From NCBI GenBank assembly GCA_032433765.1, contig JAVIAB010000124.1, forward strand, positions 76,502,119 to 76,566,118: DNA of 64,000 bases. The letters are read 5' to 3'. Source of the stretch: Megaustenia siamemsis (Eukaryota > Mollusca > Gastropoda > Stylommatophora > Ariophantidae). Below, in pieces: positions 22,001 to 34,000 of the stretch (its first letter is position 1; each line of letters starts with the position of its first letter). The notes beneath the pieces are model-generated. The model did no database searches, was not told where the DNA came from, and saw only the letters and a program-made list of their open reading frames with translations. The position numbers were made by a program, and so were the translations under genes.

Positions 22001-25000
22001 CTATAGTTCGTTCAGAAATTCGCGCCCACAGAATTTATCAATTATCTCGGAAACTGTTTGATGAATTTCTGTAATTCTTTTTCACGAAATCTTATTTTTT
22101 CATCCACCTTAAGATTTTATAACATTTAAGTACAAAGGTAGTCTGAATATTGCACAGATCGTTTTTTGTTATATAATTTTAGGAAAATATCAAACCATGT
22201 GCTCTAAACATTAGATTTTACTGTAAATTATGTTAATTTTTTAACAAACCTCTCAGTGGATTGCGCCTTACAAGTTATGGTTCAGTGAAATTGTGTGGAG
22301 AGCATGTGAAATTTGCCTTTTTAAATGGTGAGTTGATTATAACAAATGTGGGTATTGTAAAATCCTAAAAATTAGGACAGCCAAGAAAATCATATTTTTA
22401 TATACCTCAAGGAAACAAAAATCTTTCCTACATGCATGACAATAGGGGAAAAAAAATCAGACTTAAGGTCTGTGAAAATATAAAATTTCATAAAAAAGAG
22501 TTACAGAAATTCATCAAACAGTTTCCGAGATAATTAATAAACTGTGGGCACGAATTTGTGAACAAACTATAGTAGAGGTTTTTCTTCTATTATTTGGTTA
22601 CTGCCTATTGCATTCATCATCATTGAGTGCCGTCTCCGCATCAAATGTTGGCTACCATGGAGTGCCATTCCACTCTGTCTCTTGCTTTGATGGTGCAGAT
22701 TGTCATATGTTGACTTGTCCATCTTTTGATGTTACTCTTGGTCTGCCTCTGCTACCTTGTATTTTCCCTTCCAATATTACTTTTATTAGGCTGTTATGTC
22801 TTTTAACATGCCCCAAAATTTTCATTTATCTTGTTTTGATTGTGTTTAATAGTTCTCTTTTCATTTTTAGTTGTTTTAAAACTTTATCGTTTGTTTTCTT
22901 TTCTTTCCATCTAATCCTACCTATTCTTCTATAAATTCACATTTCAGAGGCTTCAATTTTCTGTTCTGTTTTCTTGTCTACTGTCCATGTTTCTGCACCA
23001 TACAGGAATATTGAGAAGATGTAACATTTTGCTATTCTTAGTTTTAGTCCTGGTGTTATTTGTTTTGATGTTAGTATATTTTTCATGGCATTAAAATTAC
23101 TTTTTGCCATACCTATTCTTTTGTTTATTTCAGTTGTACATTTTCTATCACTGGTTATAGTATGTCCCAGGTAGTTGTAGCTCTGAACTGTCTTCAGATG
23201 TCTTCCTTCAACTTTGATATTTGTTTGTAGGTCTTGAGAATTTTCTTTGTTTATGATCATAGTTTTATTCTTTTTGATAATCATATCTATCAGTGAGGCC
23301 ACCCTACAGTCACTGATCAACAACCTGGATAAAGCATGCGACCTTTTTTCACTGTCAATTAATGTTCAGAAGACAGTAATACTAAATCAAGGTGACTTCA
23401 AACCTATATCTATTACTCTAAAAGACTGCCCACTAGAATCAGTACAGAAATTTACATATCTTGGATCCACAGTTACGCAAACCATCTCTCTTGATGAATA
23501 AATAAACTGTCGAATTGGTAAGGCAGCTACGACCTTCGGCAAACTCACAAAAAGGGCATGGAACAACACGAAACTAACTCAAAAGACTAAACTCTTAATA
23601 TATCAAACTTGTGTGCTTAGCACACTACTATATGGATCCGAAACCTGGACAACATACTCAAACCAGGAAAAAAGACTAAATGTCTTCCACATGCGATGTC
23701 TCCGCAAAATTATGCACATCAAATGGCAGGACAAAATAACCAACTTAACTGTCCTGCAACGTGCTAAGACCCTAACAATCATGTCGATGCTCAGAAGTCG
23801 AAGGCTAAGATGGCTGGGGCATGTCCATCGGATGGAAGAAAAACGCATTCCTAGGCAAATACTATATGGCGAGCTAAAACACGGAAAACGACAAATCGGC
23901 AGACCTAAACTACGATATAGAGATATCTGCAAATCATCTCTGAAAGACTTCTCCATCTGTGAAAACGACTGGCAACATCTGGCAAGTGATCGCACATCAT
24001 GGAGAGCACGTATAAGGAACGGTATAACAACATTTGAGACTGTTCTAAGACAGGACTTAGAAGAGACTCATGAAAAAGGATGGTAAACCCTGTGGACCAG
24101 CGAGCCTGACCTGTTCATTATGTGACCGCGTGTGTTTGTCAAACATTGGTAGAATTAGCCACGAGAGAAGCTGTTCGGCAAAAACAATACCTCAAAAAAA
24201 TACGCAATAGCCTCCACTAGACCGTCTGACAAGACGAAAAGGGCCATATATATATATAATCATATCTAGTCCACATTTTTTGCTTGTCATGTTTATTACA
24301 TTAAGTAAGTGTTGTAGATCTTTAGAATTTTCTGCTAGTAGTGCAGTATAAGAGAAGGAGTATCTGGGTCTACGCCCTATGGGCTGGCTATGGCTCGAAA
24401 GGTCAATAGATAGATAGAGATAGTACAGTATCATCAGCATATCTTAGGTTATTGATTATCTTACCATTAATGTTTAGGCCTATCATCTCTGTTGTTTTTA
24501 AAGATTTGCTCAGTGTATAAATTGAACTAGCTTGGTGATTGGATACATCCTTGTCTTACTACTCCTTTTATATCAATGGGTGTAGAGTTCCTCTTGTTAT
24601 ATTTTATCATTGCTGTTTGCTCCCAGTACAAATTACATATTAGTTGTATGTCTGTGTTGTCCAGATTTATATCTTTTCTATCTATCTATCTATTGACCTT
24701 TCGAGCCGTAACCGGCCCATAGGGCGTAGACCAAGATACACCTTCTCCTATATGAATTTTTGTTCTAGCAGTTTTCTTTTAAAGATATTTTATCAAATCT
24801 CGCCATCTGTCTCTGTTCTGTGCAAGCAGTTCTATCTCATTGAGGGAGCCGATTCCTGCTGCTCTTGCCTCTCTCATCAATGTTCTTCTCAGTGTCTCCT
24901 GGGTCTTCCTCTTTTTCTTTTACCTGTTGTTTCCCATATGAGGGCTTGCTTTACTATTCGATTATTATCTCTTCTCATCACATGTCCAACGTATGACCAT

Positions 25001-28000
25001 CGTCTTTTCTTTATTACTGAAGATATTAGTGGTTGATTGGCGATTTCTCTAATTTCCTCGTTTGTTTTGAATTCGTTCCATTCTATACCAAGTGTATAGA
25101 ATTCCGGTATAGTGTTCCGGTTGTTTCCAAAATGGAGGAATTATTTTTCTCCGGCTGGTATAGAACCGTTGATCAGAGGTTTAACAAGCCGCTATCGTAA
25201 AACGATGTTGTTAATGAAACGTATATCTTTTAGGCAGTCTATAAGTTGATTATGGTATATTCTATCAAAAGCTCTGGTGTAGTCTATGAAGCAGGCATAT
25301 ATAGGTTTGGGGTTAAGGCAAAGAAATGCAAATGAATGCATTAAAATGCAAAGCTGCAGTAAAGCTAAATGTGAGGGAAAATTGAAAAAAAAATAGAAAA
25401 AATGTATGTTAAAAACTTAACGTGATTTTATATATTGGTTTGTTTACTTCTATGTACTTTTCAATCAATATCCTCATGCTGAATATGGCTTCTTTTGTCC
25501 CACTGTTTTTCCTGAATCCAAATTGCTGCTCATCTAATTCAGTATTGATTTTATTCTGAATCCTTCCTTGTATAACTTTTAGTAAAATGTGTGTTACCTG
25601 GCTCATTAGGCTTATTGTTCTGAAATCACTGTATTCAACTACCCCATTCTTTTTAGGCAATGCAATGAAAGTTGCTGTTTTTAGTTCATTTGGTATGTAT
25701 TCTGTATGGTATATGTCATTGCATATGTCTGTGATCACTTCAATGTCAAAATCATCTAGTGCCTGTATCATCTCTATCTGTATATTGTCAGGTCCTGTTG
25801 CTTTTCTCTTTTTCAATGTTTTTATAGCTTTTTCTACTTCAGATTTCAGGATTTTATAGCTGGATGTATATTTTATAGTGGTTTTTTTGTCCCTTTCATC
25901 ATGAAATAATTCTGTTATATATTCCTGCCATCTATCGATTATATCTTTGTTGTCTGTTAGCATTCTTCCCTCTTTGTTTGTAATACATCCGCATCCTGCA
26001 GCTTTTTTGTCTTTATTAGTCATTCTCTTTATTTCTGTGTGCATCTCTCTTAAATTTTGTTTACTTTCCATAGTTTCAACTTCTAGACACCTTTGGTTGA
26101 GCCAGTCTTCTTTTGCCTTTTTGCACATTTTGCGTATTTCATAATCAATTTCCATGTATCTGGCAGTGTTCTTCAATTGTTTTCTTTCTTCCATTTTTTC
26201 TAAGATGTTGTCAGTTATCCATTTTTGTTTTTAGTTACTTTTCTTTTTGGGTAAGGTGTCTTCACACAGGATTCTTCTATGTTGGTTTTTATGCATTGCC
26301 ATTTGGTTGTGACTTTTTCTTCAGGATTTTCTCTTCTGTACTGCTTAATCTCTTCTTCTAGCAGCTTCTGATATGTGTTCTTTACTTGTACAGTATAAGT
26401 TTATTTAATATCTTTCTGATTTAAAGCTGTTACATCTATTGGTATTGCTGAATTAGTAGATTGTGATCTGAATTAATATCTGCTCCTGGATAGGTTTTGG
26501 CTTTCTTGACGCTGTTACGGAATCTGATGTTTATCATTATGATGTCTATTTGATTCCTCTTCCTATCTCCAAGCTTTTCCATGTGTATAATTTCCTTTTC
26601 TCTTGTTCATAGAAGGTGTTACATATTATCAGCCTGTTTTATTCACAAAATTGTATTAATCTTTCTCCTGTCACTTCTTTTTCCTAAACCATGATTTCCT
26701 ATAATGGTCCTAATTGCATTAATTCTCATAATTTTGGTCTTATCTCTATTTATTTTCAGTCCCAGCTGCTATGATCTCTCGTCAAGTTTGCTCTTTTTAT
26801 TTTACATCTGTTGTTGATTATGTGACAGGATAGCTATGTCATCAGCAAAGTCTAAGTCATCAAGTTGCTTGGTCAGTGACCACTGGATTCCATTTCTGTT
26901 ATTTTGATTTATTCTGATAATCAAATCTATTGTTTTCCTTCTTCACCCATGATCACAACTAATGTTTCTGACTTCTATAATTACAACAAATGTTTCTGAC
27001 TTCTATAATTACAACAAATGTTTTTGACTTCTATAATTACAACTAGTGTTTCTGACTTCTATAATTACAACAAATGTTTTTGACTTCTATAATTACAACT
27101 AGTGTTTCTGACTTCTATAATTACAACTAATGTTTCTGACTTTTCTTCTATAATTACAACAAATGTTTTTGACTTCTATAATTACAACAAATGTTTTTGA
27201 CTTCTATAATTACAACAAATGTTTTTGACTTCTATAATTACAACAAATATTTTTGACTTCTATAATTACAACAAATGTTTTTGACTTCTATAATTACAAC
27301 AAATGTTTTTGACTTCTATAATTACAACAAATGTTTTTGACTTCTATAATTACAACAAATGTTTCTGACTTCTATAATTACAACTAGTGTTTCTGACTTC
27401 TATAATTACAACTAATGTTTCTGACTTCTATAATTACAACAAATGTTTCTGACTTCTATAATTACAACTAGTGTTTCTGACTTCTATAATTACAACTAAT
27501 GTTTCTGACTTCTATAATTACAACTAGTGTTTCTGACTTCTATAATTACAACAAATGTTTCTGACTTCTATAATAACAACAAATGTTTTTGACTTCTATA
27601 ATTACAACAAATGTTTTTGACTTCTATAATTACAACAAATGTTTTTGACTTCTATAATTACAACAAATGTTTTTGACTTCTATAATTACAACAAATGTTT
27701 TTGACTTCTATAATTACAACAAATGTTTCTGACTTCTATAATTACAACTAGTGTTTCTGACTTCTATAATTACAACTAATGTTTCTGACTTCTATAATTA
27801 CAACAAATGTTTCTGACTTCTATAATTACAACTAGTGTTTCTGACTTCTATAATTACAACTAATGTTTCTGACTTCTATAATTACAACTAGTGTTTCTGA
27901 CTTCTATATTACAACAAATGTTTCTGACTTCTATAATAACAACAAATGTTTTTGACTTCTATAATTACAACAAATGTTTTTGACTTCTATAATTACAACA

Positions 28001-31000
28001 AATGTTTTTGACTTCTATAATTACAACAAATGTTTTTGGCTTCTATAATTACAACTAATGTTTTTGACTTCTATAATTACAACAAATGTTTCTGACTTCT
28101 ATAATTACAACTAGTGTTTCTGACTTCTATAATTACAACTAGTGTTTCTGACTTCTATAATTACAACTAGTGTTTCTGACTTCTATAATTACAACAAATG
28201 TTTTTGACTTCTATAATTACAACTAGTGTTTCTGACTTCTATAATTACAACAAATGTTTTTGACTTCTATAATTACAACTAGTGTTTCTGACTTCTATAA
28301 TTACAACTAATGTTTCTGACTTTTCTTCTATAATTACAACAAATGTTTTTGACTTCTATAATTACAACTAGTGTTTCTGACTTCTATAATTACAACTAAT
28401 GTTTCTGACTTTTCTTCTATAATTACAACAAATGTTTTTGACTTCTATAATTACAACTAGTGTTTCTGACTTCTATAATTACAAATAATGTTTCTGACTT
28501 TTCTTCTATAATTACAACAAATGTTTTTGACTTCTATAATTACAACTAATGTTTCTGACTTCTATAATTACAACTAATGTTTCTGACTTTTCTTCTATAA
28601 TTACAACAAATGTTTTTGACTTCTATAATTACAACTAGTGTTTCTGACTTTTCTTCTATGATTACAATGTTTTCAGAAATATCAGACTTATTGCCTTATT
28701 GTTTGTTAATAATTTCAAACTCCCTTAATGCTTTACTTAGTGAAATTGCCTGAAATATCTTGAAAATACACAAACAAATCTACTTTTATTTCTATCCTTC
28801 TCAGTATTAATAATAATACAATTTTCTACTCAGTATCTTCACTCTCAACTAAAACTATCATCAATACCTTATTTCATTATATTTTTTAACATCCTTTCAT
28901 GGCAATTTGAAGCATTTTCTTGTCATACGGTAAAACTGAGTATTTCAACAAATCATTTGGAATATTCCCATGATGTGTGCCATAGTAATCAGCCATACTT
29001 CACATCAGCCATAGCAATATTATCAGTAGTTCTTTATTTGTTGTAGAAAGTTCACTATTTCTAGAGCAAACATCATTGACATTTAAACATGTCTTTAATA
29101 TTTATATCTGATCTGTCATCCTCACAGAGCTCACATTTAAACATGTCTTTAACATTTATATCTGATCTGTCATCCTCATAGAGCTCACATTTAAACATGT
29201 CTTTAACATTTATATCTGATCTGTCATCCTCATAGAGCTCACATTTAAACATGTCTTTAACATTTATATCTGATCTGTCATCCTCATAGAGCTCACATTT
29301 AAACATGTCTTTAATATTTATATCTGATCTGTCATCCTCATAGAGCTCACATTTAAACATGTCTTTAACATTTATATCTGATCTGTCATCCTCATAGAGC
29401 TCACATTTAAACATGTCTTTAACATTTATATCTGATCTGTCATCCTCATAGAGCTCACATTTAAACATGTCTTTAATATTTATATCTGATCTGTCATCCT
29501 CATAGAGCTCACATTTAAACAAAAATTCTCGTGCCATTATCTTACACTTTACTTTAAAGTCTTCCTTGTTGTCATTGATGATAGAAAACTCATGGTGTAT
29601 GAGCATGTAAGGCACATAAACGTGAATAGTTATGAGTTATATTATGTTCAGCAAAAACACCAACATCATTCCAAGAATATAAATATTTCCCACCTATAAC
29701 CAATTTCTACCCATAAAAATTCTCAATCTATAAACATTTCCCACTTATAAACATTCTTAATATATAAACATTTCCCACTTATAAACATTCTTAATATATA
29801 AATATTTCCCATCTATAAGCATTCTCAATCTATGAACATTTCCCACTTATAAACATTCTCAATCTATGAACATTTCCCACTTATAGACATTCTCAATCTA
29901 TAAACATTTCCCATTTATAAACATTCTCAGTATATGAACATTTTCCAATTATAAATATTCTCAGTATATGAACATTTCCCACTTATAAACATTCTCAATA
30001 TATATGAACATTTCCCACTTATAGACATTCTCAATCTATGAACAGTTCCCACCTATAAAGTTTCCTAGTCCAAGATCAATCATCAGCTTCATAATTGGAG
30101 CAACCATCCTGCCAGTCAATATTTTTTTTATCTCCAACCAGATCCTTTCACCAGAAACACCTGTGATACAAACAATAATTTTGGTAGGAAGACAAGAGGT
30201 CAGAGCAGAGAAAGTAAGGATACAAGTAATGACAAGAAATCACTGCAGCAGTAAAGAAGACAAGTCAACATTAAAATATACAGGTAATTTACTGCAACTA
30301 AATTAGCAAAATGGTAAACAGCAGCAGACAACAGAGAATTGTGGAGCTACATGGTTACAACTCAAATCAAGCTCAGCCATTGTGGATAATGAATCTTTGC
30401 TGCCATTAACAGAGCCTACCTATACGAGTATAGTTATAAATAAATATATATCTCTCTCACACACTCGAATGTGCATGCACAAACGCACAAAGAGAGATAT
30501 TATTTTCAATGGCTGTTTACAAGATATTGTTGCAGCTACAATTATATTTTCTGTTCTGTTCATGAATGCAAACCAATGTAAACTGTTGATTGTCCATAAA
30601 TTAAACATTTAGGAACACCCAATAAGTGGCAGGCCAAAAACAATACAAAAATTTAGTGCTACATAAGCATGATCTCTCTCTTTGTGTGAATGTGTTTTTT
30701 TTTTAAAGAAGAAACATTAAACAAGCAAATCTAGTAATCAATTTATGTTGTGTTTTAAAATCACAATCAGACTAAGAGCTTGTACCTGAGTCATTATCTT
30801 TGTAAAGTAAAGGTTTCCTCCATACCTTGCTAAGTGTATAGGGAATATGGTATTTTTATGTTACCATATTTTTCTATGACCTTTGGATGATGTGGTCAAT
30901 ACCACAATGCCACCTTTATTTCCCTGAAAAATCTCTGATACCCATTTTTAGTGGCTGGGTGAACCCTGGTGCCATGTTGGTCTGAAAAAGAATCTGCCAC

Positions 31001-34000
31001 TTCTGGAGATTGAACCAGGACCTTTCTGATCAGGAAGCAAGCACGCTATCACTCAGCCACCATTTTATCTTTGTGCTGACATGTTATTTGAGCTGCCATC
31101 TAACTACACTAGCTATTCCATCTAAAAGACTTACATGATAATCCTTTGGCATTCTCCTTAATGGCTACAAGAGTTGCTTCATCATGATTGTCTGCACCAG
31201 CAGCCAACCTTCCATAAAATCTGTCAACAAAATAGGAAACATGAGTTTCTTGTAACAAGGAATTCACACATTTGTACTAGAAGAAAAAGGTTGAAAAGTG
31301 CTACTTGACACTTTGTTTCTTTTAATTACTTTTATTTACACAATGATGCACTTACAAATTAATTAATTCCTGTATTATTTGGTGTACTGAAATTATTATG
31401 GCATCACTAAAAAACTGCTATATTCAAGGGTTTGGCACTAAAAAAAAAGTAGTGAGTGAAGCATAGTTTCATGTGTGTAGCACAGTTTGGCATACATGCT
31501 TGAATTACAAAAGGTGAACAGGTATGTTATACCAACAGATCAGACATATCAGGGACTTTAAAGAAATCAACTTCTTATTTTATGCTGATAACTTATAACT
31601 GTAGACTTAAAAGTTAAATATAAAATACATTCACAATGGACCAACCAGACTGTGCTCAACTTTTAGAAATCTGTAAAGCAGAATATTGGCACTGTGACAG
31701 AAGCATAGTAGCAGGGTCTACCCTGACCTATCTAAATGGCAAACTGTTGGACAACAAAAAAAACTGTATCAAATCACCAACATTTTTAGTCTTCTTCTAA
31801 AGCATTCACCATTAAGTTGGATTGGGTACATTGTGTACTTGAGGGGGTTTCATTTTTTCACTGTTATCTCACTACCAAGAGACCTGGAGAGGGTAAAGCC
31901 ATGAAAAAACCAGGACCAAGGGTTACATGAGGAGAGTTCCCCCTGCCTGCAATGGATTCAAACACGAGACCAGGGAGGTCTTGAGGTAAGGTTATTAGTT
32001 ATGGAAGGCCTCAGTATCACTGCAAATGAATTAAAATCCATAATCGCTCAACCGCCCGTGCCAGTGGAATCATCCAAATTACTAACTCATCTCCCAAACA
32101 AAGAAAGGTAACTGTAGTCCCCATCGTAGTAGTCTCAGCACACGCCAAAAGACATAAGTCGAAACCACGCAGAAAGTGAACACAGCCAACTGTTCCCTGT
32201 CATATGATATCATAAACAATTGGAATACCGAAACATGATCAAAACGGATGAGACACACAGCTCACGGTGTACACAGAGCACTTAACTCAGTAGCTCCTGC
32301 AACAAGCCGGACTTGGAATATGAGGAAACTGCAACAAGGAACACTTTTCAGATATAGCCTTCAATGGTTCCTGCCGCCTATCCACCATATACCGGAAGTT
32401 CATGTCCTCTTGAAAATTATGATCGTCATATTGAGAACAAAAAATGTATAGCGCTTGATGATGTTAGGACATCGTTCTTGACTCCAACCGAACCATATAA
32501 ACACACAGTTAGTCGAAGAATTATCCCCGTCACACATCAAACAACAGACCCTATGGTTAGCGTACAACAAACGAAACACGGTGCAAATTCCCCAAAGAGG
32601 AAAATCTTCTGTCGACTTGACGGAACAGTACTCATTAATGCGTTTCAGCATGTAAATAACTTGCGTCAAACAATTCCAATGTCGGCCATTGAATAGCCGG
32701 TAAGGTAACAGCCTCTGGCCTGGTAGGTCATGGGTTTGCATCAAGCCACAACTGGTTGTGGGAATGTTCCACTGTGAATCCATGGTTTCTTCATGGCATT
32801 GCCCTCCTCTGATCTCCAGGTAGTAAAATCCAATGTCTAGCCCTCTTGTGAAAAACAGGAGGTCCCACGTGCACTTGTGCACACTAGAGAACACTTGGCA
32901 GTTAAAAGTGCAAAAAAGTAGGCCAAAACTGGCCACTACCTGACAAAATTTGCCCAAAGATGGAGGTGTCAGGTCTAAAGGCACAAATATTGTGACCACT
33001 TAATGAGTAAACAATAAGATGAGGACAAACCTAAGAACTTTATGTTTAGCGATGTCTTACCTCCAGGCCACCCAACAAATTATTCTGATAGTAACAGGGT
33101 TTGTTTATCTACATGATTTCATGCTATAACCACTGCTAGTCAGTATTAACATATAAAACACAACATTTCATGCTATAACCACTGCTAGGCAGAGTCAGTG
33201 TTAACATATAAAACACAACATTTCATACTATAACCACTGCTAGGCAGAGTCAGTATTAACATATAAAACACAACATTCAAAACTCAGCTTGCAACCAGCA
33301 CCTGAAATATCTGAGAATCCTCAAATAATCCTCTTGAATTCTTTGTTCTGGACTTCCAACAAAACGAATCCGTCTTTCTCTCAAATCCTCTAGGCCATTG
33401 AAATAGTCATAGACAGTTCCATCAAAACCTGATAAAAGAAAGTAAAAAAATTTGAAAAGAAGACTCAGTAATATTCTCTAAATCTTCAGGACTAATGTGT
33501 TCAGCATATTTTTCCTGTCTTAATACTGTAAACCATCTAATGACCTCCAGTATAAATCACATCAATTTTGTTTCTAAATATAACTTGCCAAAATAGAAAT
33601 CAAATTGATGAGAAAATGTTTCATAACACACACAAATTATGTTCTCTCTCTCTCTTCACTTCCTCTTGTATCCATTCAGGTGTCAAGGGAGACCATTCAG
33701 GTGTCAAGGGAGATGCAAAGTTCTGGTTCTCACCCTTTTGGCAGCTTCAATCATTGCCAATTGATGTTGCTGTAGCTTTCCTTTGACGTTGTCTGTCCAT
33801 CTTACTCTGGGTCTGCCGCTTACAATTTACTCTTCTATGGGAGGGAATCACATGGCAAACTAGATGGGAAAACCATTTTATTTTTTGTGTCTGTATGGAG
33901 CTTAGTATTGGTTCAATGCCTACGCTTTCTCTTTAAATATCATTTCTGATTCTGATTTTTCAGATAGATATTTAAAGTTTGTTACTTGTTTAATAATTTG

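Larger units (their letters stand above)
22605..26940 (-). mobile_element. LINE-B2, nearly full-length, carrying four insertions
   Basis: The minus strand reads from a 5' part near 26940 (endonuclease remnants 26200-26900) through the RT to a 3' end at GATGATGAATGC near 22610. The coding text is in pieces: 26194-25409 (linker and RT to [13 protein letters not shown]), then 25297-24432, then 23276-22937 (C-terminus, [23 protein letters not shown]). It is interrupted by the insertions at 25310, 24678, 24350 and 23290, each with its own target duplication. Confidence 0.88.

Noticed and set aside
22937..26194. Group II intron or retron-type reverse transcriptase as an independent gene
   Set aside because: The RT motifs, linked endonuclease, 3' tail and 5' truncations all fit ordinary non-LTR retrotransposons.
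13407..28668. CRISPR array (regular repeats of 28-35 bp)
   Set aside because: Repeats are contiguous without unique spacers, lie in introns of an animal gene and have no cas genes nearby.
32400..32999. 199-aa minus-strand frame
   Set aside because: It runs across the border of repeat R copy 3 and a SINE-like repeat, so it is a composite of non-coding repeat sequence.
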